From Marivirga lumbricoides (GTDB lineage: Bacteria > Bacteroidota > Bacteroidia > Cytophagales > Cyclobacteriaceae): DNA of 64,000 nucleotides. The notes below the pieces were generated by a model. That model saw only the letters and a list, made by a program, of their open reading frames with translations, was not told where the DNA came from and searched no databases. Made by a program: the position numbers and the translations under genes. Position 1 is the stretch's first letter. Every line of letters starts with the position of its first letter. Shown one piece after another: positions 24,400-33,258 of this stretch. The DNA lies in contig NZ_BMEC01000008.1 of the NCBI RefSeq assembly GCF_014636295.1, forward strand, positions 62,001 through 126,000, written 5' to 3'.

Positions 24400-24479
24400 T
24401 TTTTAAATTTTTATGTAAAGTTAACTTTTGATGTTCATTTCACCTTATTTCTATAATAAAGGTAGTATAATCTCACACA

Positions 24480-25805
24480 CTACTCTCCATCACTTGCATT
24501 TCTTCGTGCCGAAGCATGGAAATCCAGCAGGAAGAGCGCCATTACAAAAAAGGGAACCATCACAATCCTATAGCGGGAGAGGGTTCCGAAATTGTACGTT
24601 GAAATACCAACACCAAAGGCAAATATAATAGAGAATAACAAGCAGAATAAAATAATGGGGGTTCTGACAGAGGCCATTACATCTGAAAATTTATTTCTCC
24701 ACAAAAGCCTCGCAAATAGAAAAAATAGAAACAAGGCTTCTATAGCGGAAAGTAACATTAACGGATTGCTCACTTCCCAAATATAAGGTCTGAATAAAGC
24801 CACGTTTACTGCCTGCGGAGCTAACCTGATCATGCTCCCAAAAGTTCCGTCAAGTTCTCCCAAGGCATAACCTGATCCGGCATCTTTTCCTGTATAATAT
24901 CTGATATCATAAGCTGTTACCTGTGCCGTTTCTGCAATTTTATCGAGCGCATATTTTTTGTTATCCTCTCCTGCTTTTAAGGCAACAAAATACGCCAGAA
25001 ACAGCCCTATCGCTAACAGAACCGGGGCAATTAAAATTTTTACAACCATCGATGGGATTCTCTCAATTCTATAAATAAAGAACCAAAATATAAGCACCGG
25101 AGCCAGACTTAAAAGTATATATAGCTTTACAGAATAAATGACATAAACTGATAGCAAAACAATAAGGCTGTTAATTAAAATATTTTTTCGCTCAAAAAAT
25201 ATTTGCATAAAGGCATATACCAAAAAGCCAACAGCACCCAGGGTAATAGTATCCTTTAAAATGCCGGAGCCCCAAAAAAATACGGTGGGGATAAAAAATA
25301 TAGCGATAGCGAAATGTCTTTTCAGCTCAGGGTAAATTTTGTAAAACCTCTGGTACATTAGCCAGAGTCCCCAAAATGAGAAAAAGGCAAAAAACAGGGC
25401 TATTGAGGAATAAGTATTTAATGTTATTAAACCAAAAACTGCAACAATCCTTACAATAAAATAGGAATTCGGGTCACGATACATCCAGATTCTGGAGGCA
25501 TACTTATAAGTTTCAGGATCCCATTCTCCATTTGCTGTCAATAATTTTATCCCCTTGGAGAAATCATCCTGAAAAGCATCGAAGATATGTGAGGCGCCAT
25601 GGGTAAAATAAGTAAAGGTGTCACCTCCTCCATAGTAAAACTGGTAAATTATGCCTACACCAATGGCACCAATCATTTTTAAAAGCAAGGCGGGGTAAAA
25701 ATACTTTTTGGTTTCATCATCGGATGTTACCTCTCGCATAATATAAGCAAGCAGCATCAGCACTAAAAAAGTGATGGGTGTTATTATGAAATCCTGAGAA
25801 GACAT
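24480..25805 (-). CDS. Polytopic membrane protein (polymerase- or glycosyltransferase-like)
   Basis: 441 residues with about ten to eleven membrane segments. The loop after the second segment contains YYGGGDTFTYFTHGASHIFDAF and, later, YRDPNSYFIVRI. The fold resembles O-antigen polymerase or EpsG-like proteins and lipid-linked glycosyltransferases, but no diagnostic motif is present. It is 11 bases downstream of the TPR gene at 25817, so the two are co-transcribed and may form one surface-polymer or envelope module. Confidence 0.65.
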   Translation of the reverse strand: MSSQDFIITPITFLVLMLLAYIMREVTSDDETKKYFYPALLLKMIGAIGVGIIYQFYYGGGDTFTYFTHGASHIFDAFQDDFSKGIKLLTANGEWDPETYKYASRIWMYRDPNSYFIVRIVAVFGLITLNTYSSIALFFAFFSFWGLWLMYQRFYKIYPELKRHFAIAIFFIPTVFFWGSGILKDTITLGAVGFLVYAFMQIFFERKNILINSLIVLLSVYVIYSVKLYILLSLAPVLIFWFFIYRIERIPSMVVKILIAPVLLAIGLFLAYFVALKAGEDNKKYALDKIAETAQVTAYDIRYYTGKDAGSGYALGELDGTFGSMIRLAPQAVNVALFRPYIWEVSNPLMLLSAIEALFLFFLFARLLWRNKFSDVMASVRTPIILFCLLFSIIFAFGVGISTYNFGTLSRYRIVMVPFFVMALFLLDFHASARRNASDGE

Positions 25806-25816
25806 CCGCCTTAAAA

Positions 25817-26986
25817 TTACAATTCTTTCAGCTTATCTTTCGCATTATCAAAAACAGTTTCTCCTCTACTTGCTTTCTTTTTCGCTTTCTTATAATATTC
25901 TTTAGCCAGTTTCTTATCCCCTTGAGCCTCTGCAATTACACCTAAATGATAGATACTGTACAAATAGTAGCCTGCTTCTTCCTCATCAATGCTTTCAGAG
26001 AAGGTTATAGCCCTTTTATAATATTTTTTCGCTTCCTCTAATTTATTTGTTCGCTCATAAATCTGACCCAGAAAAAAACCTGCATACCTGCCTGAAGTAG
26101 GTCCATATCCGGTTTTTGCGCTGTCAATATTGTGGATAATCTCCAGGCATTCTGCTTCAGCAGAACTCATTCTGCCTGTAGAATAAAGCAAGCGGGCGTA
26201 GTATCGATGAAAATACGCATTCTGAGGAAATGTTTTATGAAGGTATTCTGCAAGTTGTAAACCCCGATAAACCTCCCCTTCCTCCACGGAAAGAATACGC
26301 ATCAGAAAATACTGTGCTTCTGTTCGGGTATAAAAAGCCATTCTTGAAACTGTAGTAAGTTGCTTTATACCAAGCTCTTTATCTCCTTCATCAAACAACC
26401 TCAAAATGGGCTTAAGGATACCATAGTTTTCAGGAATCCATTCACGGTAATAGTTATAAAGGCCATCTCCAAATAAGAATTCCGGACTTAGATCTTTTTG
26501 ACCTCTGCTCATTTCCAGGTAATTCAGTGAGCTTTTTGCTGCAAAAGCAGCTTTAGTCCAGCTCCCTCTTTCAGCATAAAGCCTTCCTTTAAATCCATGA
26601 ATAGCGGAGAGAAAAAATGCTGCTTCAATATTTTCAGGTTCTCTTTCATGAATTTTTTCAGCAAAATATAAGGCAGTATCCATATACGCCAGCATAATAC
26701 CATCTCGGGAGGTATTCTGAGGTTCAGGCATAATTTTCCACCACTCATTTAAGCCAAAAAGAAAATATGGCAAAGGATGTGCAGGAAACCTATACTTTAA
26801 CCAGCGAAAGTCTTTTTCTGCCCTGGCATGCTCTGCATTGTATAGCGCATTTACAGAAGCCGTAACTTCCATTTGTATATACATGTTATTCATCAGGATA
26901 GAGCTATCCTGATGAATAACATATTGTGCTTCAGTGACTATTGGTGCTGAAAAAAAGAATATATAAAATATAAGGAGTTTTCTCAT
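25817..26986 (-). CDS. Secreted tetratricopeptide repeat protein
   Basis: 389 residues. The signal peptide ends PIVTEAQ. Helical repeats follow along most of the length; the last ones are classical TPRs (GRYAGFFLGQIYERTNKLEEAKKYYKRAI and YHLGVIAEAQGDKKLAKEYYKKAKK). It is likely periplasmic and a protein-protein adaptor. It is first gene of a two-gene operon with the membrane protein at 24480. Specific function unknown. Confidence 0.75.
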   Translation of the reverse strand: MRKLLIFYIFFFSAPIVTEAQYVIHQDSSILMNNMYIQMEVTASVNALYNAEHARAEKDFRWLKYRFPAHPLPYFLFGLNEWWKIMPEPQNTSRDGIMLAYMDTALYFAEKIHEREPENIEAAFFLSAIHGFKGRLYAERGSWTKAAFAAKSSLNYLEMSRGQKDLSPEFLFGDGLYNYYREWIPENYGILKPILRLFDEGDKELGIKQLTTVSRMAFYTRTEAQYFLMRILSVEEGEVYRGLQLAEYLHKTFPQNAYFHRYYARLLYSTGRMSSAEAECLEIIHNIDSAKTGYGPTSGRYAGFFLGQIYERTNKLEEAKKYYKRAITFSESIDEEEAGYYLYSIYHLGVIAEAQGDKKLAKEYYKKAKKKASRGETVFDNAKDKLKEL

Positions 26987-27121
26987 GTAGCTTATATGTT
27001 GGTTGGGCTTAACTGCAAAGTTGCAAATATTATACCGAATTGATTATTCAATCTTTAACAAGTTTTATCAAGCATTTATTCTTTAGGGTATGATATGGCT
27101 TGTTGAAGTATTGATTATAAC

Positions 27122-27151
27122 AAAAAAAGCCCGAATTAACTCCGGGCCTTT
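27122..27151 (-). terminator. Terminator of hpf
   Basis: Leftward, GCCCG pairs with CGGGC around a 9-base loop, followed by seven T. About 20 bases past the hpf stop at 27173. Confidence 0.82.
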
Positions 27152-27172
27152 CAAAATATTTAATCAAGTAAA

Positions 27173-27469
27173 TTAAGCAATTTGCTTTTCCTTACGTTTC
27201 TTTATTTGTCGTCTCAAAGCTTCCACCGCATCATCTACCCCTGCCTCAAAGGAGTCCTTCTTTTCCTTTGCAAAAAGCTGAGCACCAGGAATATTAAGTT
27301 TAATCTCCACCAGCTTATTTTCATTCTGTGAGTCCTTATCAAGCCGAAGAAATACTTCTCCGTCAATAAAACGATCATAGAATGTTTCCAGCTTATCTAC
27401 CCTTTTTTGGATAAAATCTAATAATTTGACGTCTGCGTCAAAGTGGATGGAATGCATTTGTAACTTCAT
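27173..27469 (-). CDS. hpf: Ribosome hibernation promoting factor, short form
   Basis: 98 residues, short HPF/RaiA type without the dimerising C-terminal domain. It begins MKLQMHSIHFDADVKLLDFIQ, the middle has FLRLDKDSQNENKLVEIKLNIPG, and it ends DAVEALRRQIKKRKEKQ, the basic helix that contacts the ribosome. It silences ribosomes in stationary phase. It follows xerC by 24 bases in the conserved rpsU-xerC-hpf order. Confidence 0.9.
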   Translation of the reverse strand: MKLQMHSIHFDADVKLLDFIQKRVDKLETFYDRFIDGEVFLRLDKDSQNENKLVEIKLNIPGAQLFAKEKKDSFEAGVDDAVEALRRQIKKRKEKQIA

Positions 27470-27493
27470 GATTTTGTTTTTTAAAAGTTAAAC

Positions 27494-28375
27494 TTACGCT
27501 TTAGGATGTGCCTGATCAAAAGCTGCTTTCAGCTTGTCAAGCGAATTATGGGTATAAACCTGCGTGGCTGCCAGACTGCTGTGTCCCAACAAATCCTTCA
27601 CCGCATTAAGGTCTGCCCCTTTATTTAATAAATGTGTTGCAAAGGTATGCCTCAGTACGTGAGGGCTTCTTTTATCAATACTGGTGCATTGATCTAAATA
27701 TTTTCTAACAACTCTGTATATCATCATCGGATACGCTTTCTCCCCTTTCAACGAAACAATTAAGGGATCATTATCTGTACTACTAAATACGTTTTTTTTA
27801 AAAGAAAGATATCTTTCTAACCGCTCATATAATGTTGCATGAAATGGAATAATCCGCTCTTTATTTCCTTTTCCCAGTACCTTCATTGTTCCACTTTTAA
27901 GATTAATATCATTCAAGGTGAGGCCAATTAATTCTGATAAACGAATTCCTGTGCCATAAAGCAATTCCAGAATGAATGCATCTCTCTGACCTTCAAAATC
28001 ATCATCAAAGTCAAAAAGTGTTAAAAGATCGTTAATGTCCGTCTCATGCACAAACTGAGGTAAGTTTTTAGGTGATTTTAATGCCTGGATTTTTTGAACA
28101 GGATTATGATTAATCGCCTCTCTGGAAATAGCAAATTTGTAGAACATCCGTAGAGAAGCCATTTTGCGGTTAATGGAGCGAGGCGTTATTTTCTGTTGCA
28201 TTAAAGCAACTATCCATGAACGGATGTGACGATGCTCTGCCTTTAAAAGATCTGTAAGTTGGTATTGATTTTCTAGAAAGGAAACAAATTGATGGAGATC
28301 AGATTGATAGGAAGTCAGTGTATTCACACTGTATCTCTTTTCAAATTGCAGGTATTTCAGAAAAGTATTAAGCAT
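27494..28375 (-). CDS. xerC: Tyrosine recombinase XerC/XerD family
   Basis: 293 residues. The N-terminal SAM-like DNA-binding part covers about 1-95. The catalytic residues are complete: R145 in GTGIRLSEL, K near 169 in GKGNKERIIP, H239 and R242 in HVLRHTFATH, H265 in LLGHSS and Y274 in VYTH. It resolves chromosome dimers at dif; its place between rpsU and hpf marks the housekeeping copy rather than a mobile integrase. Its ATG directly abuts the T tract of the preceding terminator. Confidence 0.9.
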   Translation of the reverse strand: MLNTFLKYLQFEKRYSVNTLTSYQSDLHQFVSFLENQYQLTDLLKAEHRHIRSWIVALMQQKITPRSINRKMASLRMFYKFAISREAINHNPVQKIQALKSPKNLPQFVHETDINDLLTLFDFDDDFEGQRDAFILELLYGTGIRLSELIGLTLNDINLKSGTMKVLGKGNKERIIPFHATLYERLERYLSFKKNVFSSTDNDPLIVSLKGEKAYPMMIYRVVRKYLDQCTSIDKRSPHVLRHTFATHLLNKGADLNAVKDLLGHSSLAATQVYTHNSLDKLKAAFDQAHPKA

Positions 28376-28419
28376 AAAAAAAGTTAGTATTCTTTCCCAT
28401 ACGGGTGAATACTAACTTA
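28376..28419 (-). terminator. Terminator between rpsU and xerC
   Basis: Leftward, AAGTTAGTATTC pairs with GAATACTAACTT (12 bp); the loop holds a second small CCC/GGG pair. An unbroken T tract follows and runs into the xerC start codon at 28375. It ends the rpsU transcript and makes xerC dependent on readthrough or an internal start. Confidence 0.85.
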
Positions 28420-28448
28420 GTTAAAAGATTTGATAATAGCTAAAGAAA

Positions 28449-28640
28449 TTAACTATCTAAATCCCTCATTTTTTGTCTATATGCTGCACGAATTACTTCT
28501 TTCCTTCTTTCAACTGAAGGTTTTACGAAGTGTTGACGAGCACGTACTTCTTTCAAAGCACCAGTCTTTTCAAACTTCTTCTTAAAGCGTTTCAATGCCT
28601 TATCGATTGATTCGTTTTCCTTTACGTTTATCTGGATCAT
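28449..28640 (-). CDS. rpsU: 30S ribosomal protein bS21
   Basis: 63 residues, normal length. MIQINVKENESIDKALKRFKKK at the start and a basic middle RRKEVIRAAYRQKMRDL at the end. In Bacteroidota bS21 helps to hide the 16S anti-Shine-Dalgarno sequence. A very strong Shine-Dalgarno precedes this gene, fitting autogenous control. The gene has a leader region of up to 195 bases. Confidence 0.95.
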   Translation of the reverse strand: MIQINVKENESIDKALKRFKKKFEKTGALKEVRARQHFVKPSVERRKEVIRAAYRQKMRDLDS

Positions 28641-28648
28641 ATATTATA

Positions 28649-28657
28649 CACCTCCTT
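28649..28657 (-). promoter_or_regulatory. Extended Shine-Dalgarno sequence of rpsU
   Basis: On the minus strand AAGGAGGTG lies 8 bases before the rpsU ATG, a nine-base match to the 16S anti-Shine-Dalgarno. It is the strongest such site I noticed in a window where most genes have weak or none. Confidence 0.85.
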
Positions 28658-28835
28658 CCGCGAGCGTTCTTAAAACTTTATCTATATATTTATTCCCGCC
28701 TGATTAAATATTGAGTAAGCGAGATTGTTTTAAGGACTGCAAAGGTACGGGGAATGTTTTGGGTTTGCAAATGTTTTATTTTATTGATTTACAATGTTTT
28801 GTTAAATACATAGGCCGCGTCCTGAGCAATTCATA

Positions 28836-29975
28836 CTACTTCAATATAGACCGGCTAATTACCAGTTTTTGAATTTCAGAAGTACCTTCACCAATAGTAC
28901 AAAGCTTAGAATCTCTGTAGAATTTCTCTACCGGATAATCTTTTGTATAGCCATAGCCTCCAAAAATTTGAACTGCCTCGGTAGAAATTCTCACTGCAGC
29001 TTCAGAAGCATGGTATTTAGCCATCGCAGACTGTTTGTTCACGCTCATTCCTCGGTTTTTTAAATCAGCAGCCTGAAAAGTGAGTAATTTAGCAGCTTCC
29101 AACTCTGTAGCCATATCCGCCAATTTGAAAGCAATACCCTGAAACTTTGATATGGGCTGATTGAACTGATGTCTTTCCTGACTATAAGCCAATGCCGCAT
29201 CATATGCACCTTGAGCAATTCCCAGTGAAAGTGCAGCAATTGAAATTCTTCCTCCATCTAATACTTTCATCGACTGAATAAAGCCATGACCTACTTCCCC
29301 TAAAATGTTATCTTTATGTACTCTGCAATCTTCAAAAATCATTTCAGCTGTTTCTGAAAGACGCATTCCTAATTTATTTTCTTTTCTACCTCCTCTAAAG
29401 CCTTCTGTACCACGTTCAACTACGAAAGCTGTCATGCCATGTGAGTCGCCTATTTCACCAGTTCTAACAATCACTACAGCAACATCTCCTGATTTACCAT
29501 GTGTTATCCAGTTTTTTGCCCCATTGATTACCCAATAGTCACCATCCTGCTCAGCGGTAGTTTTCATGTTACCTGCATCTGAACCTGTATTAGGCTCCGT
29601 TAAGCCCCATGCACCAATCCATTCAGCAGTAGCCAATTTAGGCAACCACTTTTTCTTTTGTTCCTCATTACCAAACTGCAAAATATGACCTGTGCATAAA
29701 GAGTTATGCGCAGCCATAGATAACCCTATGGAAGGATCTACTTTGGATAGTTCTAAAATAGCTGTAACATATTCTTCATAGCCAAACCCCGAACCACCAT
29801 ATTCCTGAGGAACCAAAACACCCATTAAGCCTAATTCACCCAATTTTTTCATCACTTCTACCGGAAAATATTGCTCTTCGTCCCACTGGTCTCTATGAGG
29901 AGTAATTTCCTTTGCCCCGAAGTCTCTGATCATTTGGGCAATCATCTGCTGGTTCTCATTCAATCCAAAGTCCAT
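28836..29975 (-). CDS. Acyl-CoA dehydrogenase (short/branched-chain type)
   Basis: 379 residues, usual length. FAD flavoenzyme that introduces the alpha-beta double bond in acyl-CoA. Motifs: WGLTEPNTGSDAGNMKTTA near 132-150, NGAKNWITHG, the helix SIAALSLGIAQGAYDAALAY, IFGGYGYTKDYPVEKFYRD and the catalytic Glu in GEGTSEIQKL near 367. Butyryl-CoA or branched-chain acyl-CoA is the likely substrate. A palindromic TetR-like site lies 72 bases upstream. Confidence 0.92.
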   Translation of the reverse strand: MDFGLNENQQMIAQMIRDFGAKEITPHRDQWDEEQYFPVEVMKKLGELGLMGVLVPQEYGGSGFGYEEYVTAILELSKVDPSIGLSMAAHNSLCTGHILQFGNEEQKKKWLPKLATAEWIGAWGLTEPNTGSDAGNMKTTAEQDGDYWVINGAKNWITHGKSGDVAVVIVRTGEIGDSHGMTAFVVERGTEGFRGGRKENKLGMRLSETAEMIFEDCRVHKDNILGEVGHGFIQSMKVLDGGRISIAALSLGIAQGAYDAALAYSQERHQFNQPISKFQGIAFKLADMATELEAAKLLTFQAADLKNRGMSVNKQSAMAKYHASEAAVRISTEAVQIFGGYGYTKDYPVEKFYRDSKLCTIGEGTSEIQKLVISRSILK

Positions 29976-30046
29976 AAAATATTGCTGTTAGTTGATGTAT
30001 TATTTATTTAATCCTAAAGATAAGGAACATTGCTGTATTTACCCAA

Positions 30047-30060
30047 CTAACATTAGTTAG
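30047..30060. promoter_or_regulatory. Candidate TetR-type operator before the acyl-CoA dehydrogenase
   Basis: CTAAC-ATTA-GTTAG is a palindrome 72 bases before the dehydrogenase start and 125 before the sigma factor gene. TetR-family repressors of fatty-acid genes often use such sites; no regulator gene is nearby. Confidence 0.4.
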
Positions 30061-30184
30061 GCAAAAAAGGTTGTGACAATTCCCCGCATATTTTTCAGTA
30101 GCCTACTTAGTTTAAGCACATTAAAGGTCATGGTATTCAGAATTATAAATATATTGCCAGTAAGTTTCGATACAGCCAGAAGAA

Positions 30185-30760
30185 ATGGAGTCAGCACTAG
30201 TTAAAAAAATTGTTTCAGGGGATATTCAAGCGTTTGAAATGCTTTTTAATGACTATTATAAACGGCTCGCTTACTTTGCATTTAAATACCTCGAAGATAA
30301 AGATAGCGCTGAGGATGTGGTTCAGGAATTATTTTCAAAACTATGGTTAAACAGGCATCAACTCTCCATTGAAACTTCTTTAAACGCTTATTTATATGGT
30401 GCGGTAAGAAATGCATGTTTAAACCAGCTTCAGCATCAGAAAATAAAAGAAAATTATGTTGCAGCAGCTTCCGGTTCATCGGCAGTATATGAAGCATTAC
30501 TTCCTGATCAAATTGACGCTAATAATTTAAGTCTACTCATTCAAAGTTGTATCATTGATTTGCCTCCTGAAAGGCAAAAAATTTTCTTAATGAGTAGAGA
30601 ACATGATCTAAAATATAAAGAAATAGCCGATCAGCTAGGTATTTCGGTTAAAACAGTTGAGGCTCAAATGGGTAAGGCCCTCAGGTTTTTAAGAGAGAGA
30701 CTAAAAGAGTACTTAGTGGTATGGACCATTATTTTGCTCAAATCGATAATCTATTTATAG
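30185..30760 (+). CDS. ECF RNA polymerase sigma factor (FecI-like)
   Basis: 191 residues. Region 2 has FNDYYKRLAYFAFKYLEDKDSAEDVVQELFSKLW (about 21-55). Region 4 has ERQKIFLMSREHDLKYKEIADQLGISVKTVEAQMGKALRFLRE (about 128-172). An extra hydrophobic C-terminal tail (VVWTIILLKSIIYL) could touch the membrane. With the FecR protein that follows it forms a surface-signal responsive pair; the likely target is the receptor gene downstream. Confidence 0.9.
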   Translation: MESALVKKIVSGDIQAFEMLFNDYYKRLAYFAFKYLEDKDSAEDVVQELFSKLWLNRHQLSIETSLNAYLYGAVRNACLNQLQHQKIKENYVAAASGSSAVYEALLPDQIDANNLSLLIQSCIIDLPPERQKIFLMSREHDLKYKEIADQLGISVKTVEAQMGKALRFLRERLKEYLVVWTIILLKSIIYL

Positions 30761-30807
30761 ATGAGTAAGGGTAAACTAAGTTTGGTTTGTCTTTAATAAT
30801 AGAGTTT

Positions 30808-31824
30808 ATGGAAAATCCGGAAAATAATATTGATGATGCACTTTTGGCAAAGTACCTGGATGGTTCTACTTCCTCTCAGGAAAATGAGCACATTGAATTG
30901 TGGCTAGCCAAAAGCCTTGAAAACAAGAAACTCTTTGATCAATTTAAAGAAATCTGGTTTCAAAGTGAAGCAGCTAAATACAATACTGATTTAGATTTTA
31001 ATGAAAAAGCAGCTTTCAAAAGTGTTCTATCCCGAATTGAAGAAAAAGACTCAAGTGCTCAGGAGTCCATTGCGAAATCCCGCTCACTATTACCTTCATG
31101 GTTCACCCGTATTGCTGCCATTTTAGTAATAGGAATAGGTATTTACTTTGTTTACAATAACCTTCAGTCTTCAAAATCGGAAGTACTGGTAAGCGCTATC
31201 AAAGAGAGCACAGAAATTACACTACCTGATAGCTCTGTTGTTAACCTGAACATACAGAGTAAACTTGTTTACAATAATGACTTTAAACATAACAGAAACC
31301 TCTCGTTATCAGGTGAAGCCTTTTTTGAAGTGGAAAAGAAAGAAAACTTACCTTTCATCATTCAGGCAGGCAAGCTGGAAGTAAAAGTGGTAGGGACATC
31401 ATTCTATATCATAGCACGTGAAAATGATAACTTCATAGAAGTTGGTGTGAAAAGTGGCATTGTTGAAGTGAAGGAAAAAGCGTCTGGAGAGCTAATTACT
31501 CTTAAGAAAGGTGAGTCTTTGACTTATAATAAGAACTCCCAATCCTTTAAGCGATCTGAAAGCTTCAGCAATAATCAACTCTTTTGGAAAACAGGAGTGC
31601 TGGAATTTGATAACCAGCCACTTAACCAGGTATTTTTAGCGCTTGAAAAAGCTTATGAAAAGGAAATTATCTATCAGGAAACAGAAGTTAAAAACTGCAT
31701 ATTTACAGGCCGTTTTAAAAATGCCACTTTAAAAGAAATTATAGATCAATTGCAAATCAGTTTTAATATTGAGGCATCAATGGGAGAGAAAGTTGTTATC
31801 AGAGGTAAAGGTTGTGAAGAATGA
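30808..31824 (+). CDS. FecR-like anti-sigma factor
   Basis: 338 residues from the ATG at 30808 (an upstream TTG frame start is less likely). The cytoplasmic N-terminal part has LLAKYLDGSTSSQENEHIELWL, a membrane segment lies at about 93-112 (FTRIAAILVIGIGIYFVY), the periplasmic FecR domain covers about 125-225 (ITLPDSSVVNLNIQSKLVYN, LSGEAFFEVEK), and a DUF4974-type C-terminal domain ends with LKEIIDQLQISFNIE. It holds the sigma factor at 30185. The next start overlaps its stop as ATGA. Confidence 0.9.
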   Translation: MENPENNIDDALLAKYLDGSTSSQENEHIELWLAKSLENKKLFDQFKEIWFQSEAAKYNTDLDFNEKAAFKSVLSRIEEKDSSAQESIAKSRSLLPSWFTRIAAILVIGIGIYFVYNNLQSSKSEVLVSAIKESTEITLPDSSVVNLNIQSKLVYNNDFKHNRNLSLSGEAFFEVEKKENLPFIIQAGKLEVKVVGTSFYIIARENDNFIEVGVKSGIVEVKEKASGELITLKKGESLTYNKNSQSFKRSESFSNNQLFWKTGVLEFDNQPLNQVFLALEKAYEKEIIYQETEVKNCIFTGRFKNATLKEIIDQLQISFNIEASMGEKVVIRGKGCEE

Positions 31825-33176
31825 AAATGAGTCACATGGCAAGAATATTTATCTTGTTGCTGATGGCATGGAACGTTTCAGCACAAAGCCGACCCCCCTT
31901 ACTCGACAGAAGCCTTTCACTCCATTTCATCCGTATACCTCTTCAAGAAGCTCTCTTTACGATTTCAAAAGAGGCTGACTTTAATCTATCCTATAACTCA
32001 AGCATTATCCCTTCGGATAGTGTTATAAATTACCATTGTGATAAGGAAAAATTGTCTGAAATCCTCTCGTTCATTTTACCTGCAAGAGTAGATATTAAAA
32101 CATCCGGAAATAGTGTAATCTTATTAAGAAAACCGGAAGGCGAGCTTAAAAAGAAAACTTTTGTAATTACAGGGAAGGTGACAGATTCAAAAAGCAAAAA
32201 AGCACTTGAGAAAGTAACCGTACTGGATGTTTATGGTTCTGAATCTACTTTAACCGATGCTTCAGGCAATTTTGAGCTTCGACTATCCTATAAATATAAA
32301 GAGTTGGTATTATCAATCAGCAAAAATGGATATGCCGATTCATCCGTTCTATTGTCCCCAAAAAAACAAGAACTTACTCTTCAACTCATTAAAACAAAAA
32401 GCCGATCTAATGAAATTCCTCTCCCAAAAATTGAAAATATCCCAGTAAAACCTGTAGAAGCTTATCCTTTAAGTAAGTTGATGATACCTCCACTACTTGT
32501 AACCCACTCTAAAAACATTCAAGGTTATACTAAAAGAAAAATTCAGCTTTCCTTAACTCCGGGTTTGAGTAGCAATTTGAAAATTGCAGGGACGGTTAAA
32601 AATGATATCTCTATTAATTTAATAGGAGGATACAATTATGGAGTAGAGATTTTAGAAATAGGTGGTGCATTTAATATTAACAGAACAAATGTAAATGGCG
32701 TACAACTTGCAGGAATGGCAAACCTGGTAGGTGAAAGCGTATATGGACTGCAAATTTCAGGAGCTTTTAATGCGACTAAAGGCAGGCAAAGTGGCACACA
32801 GATAGCAGGTTTGGGAAACCTCAACATGAACGATTTTGTAGGCGTGCAGTTAGGAGGAGGCTATAACCAGAGCAAAAACTTAAAAGGAACACAAATAGCC
32901 GGGGCTGTTAACATTGCTGATACTTTATCAGGCCTACAGCTATCCCCCTCTTTCAATAAAAGTAAACTTCTGGAAGGAGTGCAAATATGCTCCGGATTAA
33001 ATATGACTGAAACTTTAGAGGGGGTACAAATCGGAATAATTAACCTTGCTAAACAGCAAAAAGGCTTCCAACTAGGGTTGATTAATGTTAATAAATCATC
33101 TGAAGGTATTTCTATTGGCCTTCTCAACTTCGTTGAAAACCGAAAGTTTCCCAGGCTAGGTTTTGCCATTCAATAA
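31821..33176 (+). CDS. STN-domain protein with carboxypeptidase-regulatory domain and repeat array
   Basis: 451 residues. The signal ends MAWNVSAQ. The STN domain is at about 30-95 (HFIRIPLQEALFTISKEADFNLSYN). A CarboxypepD_reg-like domain is at about 112-185 (VITGKVTDSKSKKALEKVTV). From about 255 there are some nine imperfect 20-22 residue repeats of the type G-V-Q-L-A-G--N (GVQLAGMANLVGES, GLQISGAFNATKG, GTQIAGLGNLNMN and so on), predicted all-beta. There is no TonB plug. It is coupled to FecR by a 4-base overlap, so it probably delivers a surface signal to FecR. Confidence 0.82.
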   Translation: MKMSHMARIFILLLMAWNVSAQSRPPLLDRSLSLHFIRIPLQEALFTISKEADFNLSYNSSIIPSDSVINYHCDKEKLSEILSFILPARVDIKTSGNSVILLRKPEGELKKKTFVITGKVTDSKSKKALEKVTVLDVYGSESTLTDASGNFELRLSYKYKELVLSISKNGYADSSVLLSPKKQELTLQLIKTKSRSNEIPLPKIENIPVKPVEAYPLSKLMIPPLLVTHSKNIQGYTKRKIQLSLTPGLSSNLKIAGTVKNDISINLIGGYNYGVEILEIGGAFNINRTNVNGVQLAGMANLVGESVYGLQISGAFNATKGRQSGTQIAGLGNLNMNDFVGVQLGGGYNQSKNLKGTQIAGAVNIADTLSGLQLSPSFNKSKLLEGVQICSGLNMTETLEGVQIGIINLAKQQKGFQLGLINVNKSSEGISIGLLNFVENRKFPRLGFAIQ

Positions 33177-33227
33177 TAATTAAAAAAAATCCATACCTGG
33201 AATAAGGGTAAAGTCTAACCTGGCTGT

Positions 33228-33258
33228 CATAAGACTAAACACAAAATACAGTCTTATG
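33228..33258 (+). promoter_or_regulatory. Hairpin that includes the receptor start codon
   Basis: CATAAGACT pairs perfectly with AGTCTTATG (9 bp, 13-base A/C-rich loop). The last three bases are the receptor ATG at 33256-33258. A second ATG lies two codons on. Folding would hide the start and could set low or regulated translation. Confidence 0.55.

Noticed and set aside
27494-28375. xerC as evidence of a mobile element or integron
   Set aside because: It is in the conserved rpsU-xerC-hpf order and has no att repeats or cargo genes nearby.
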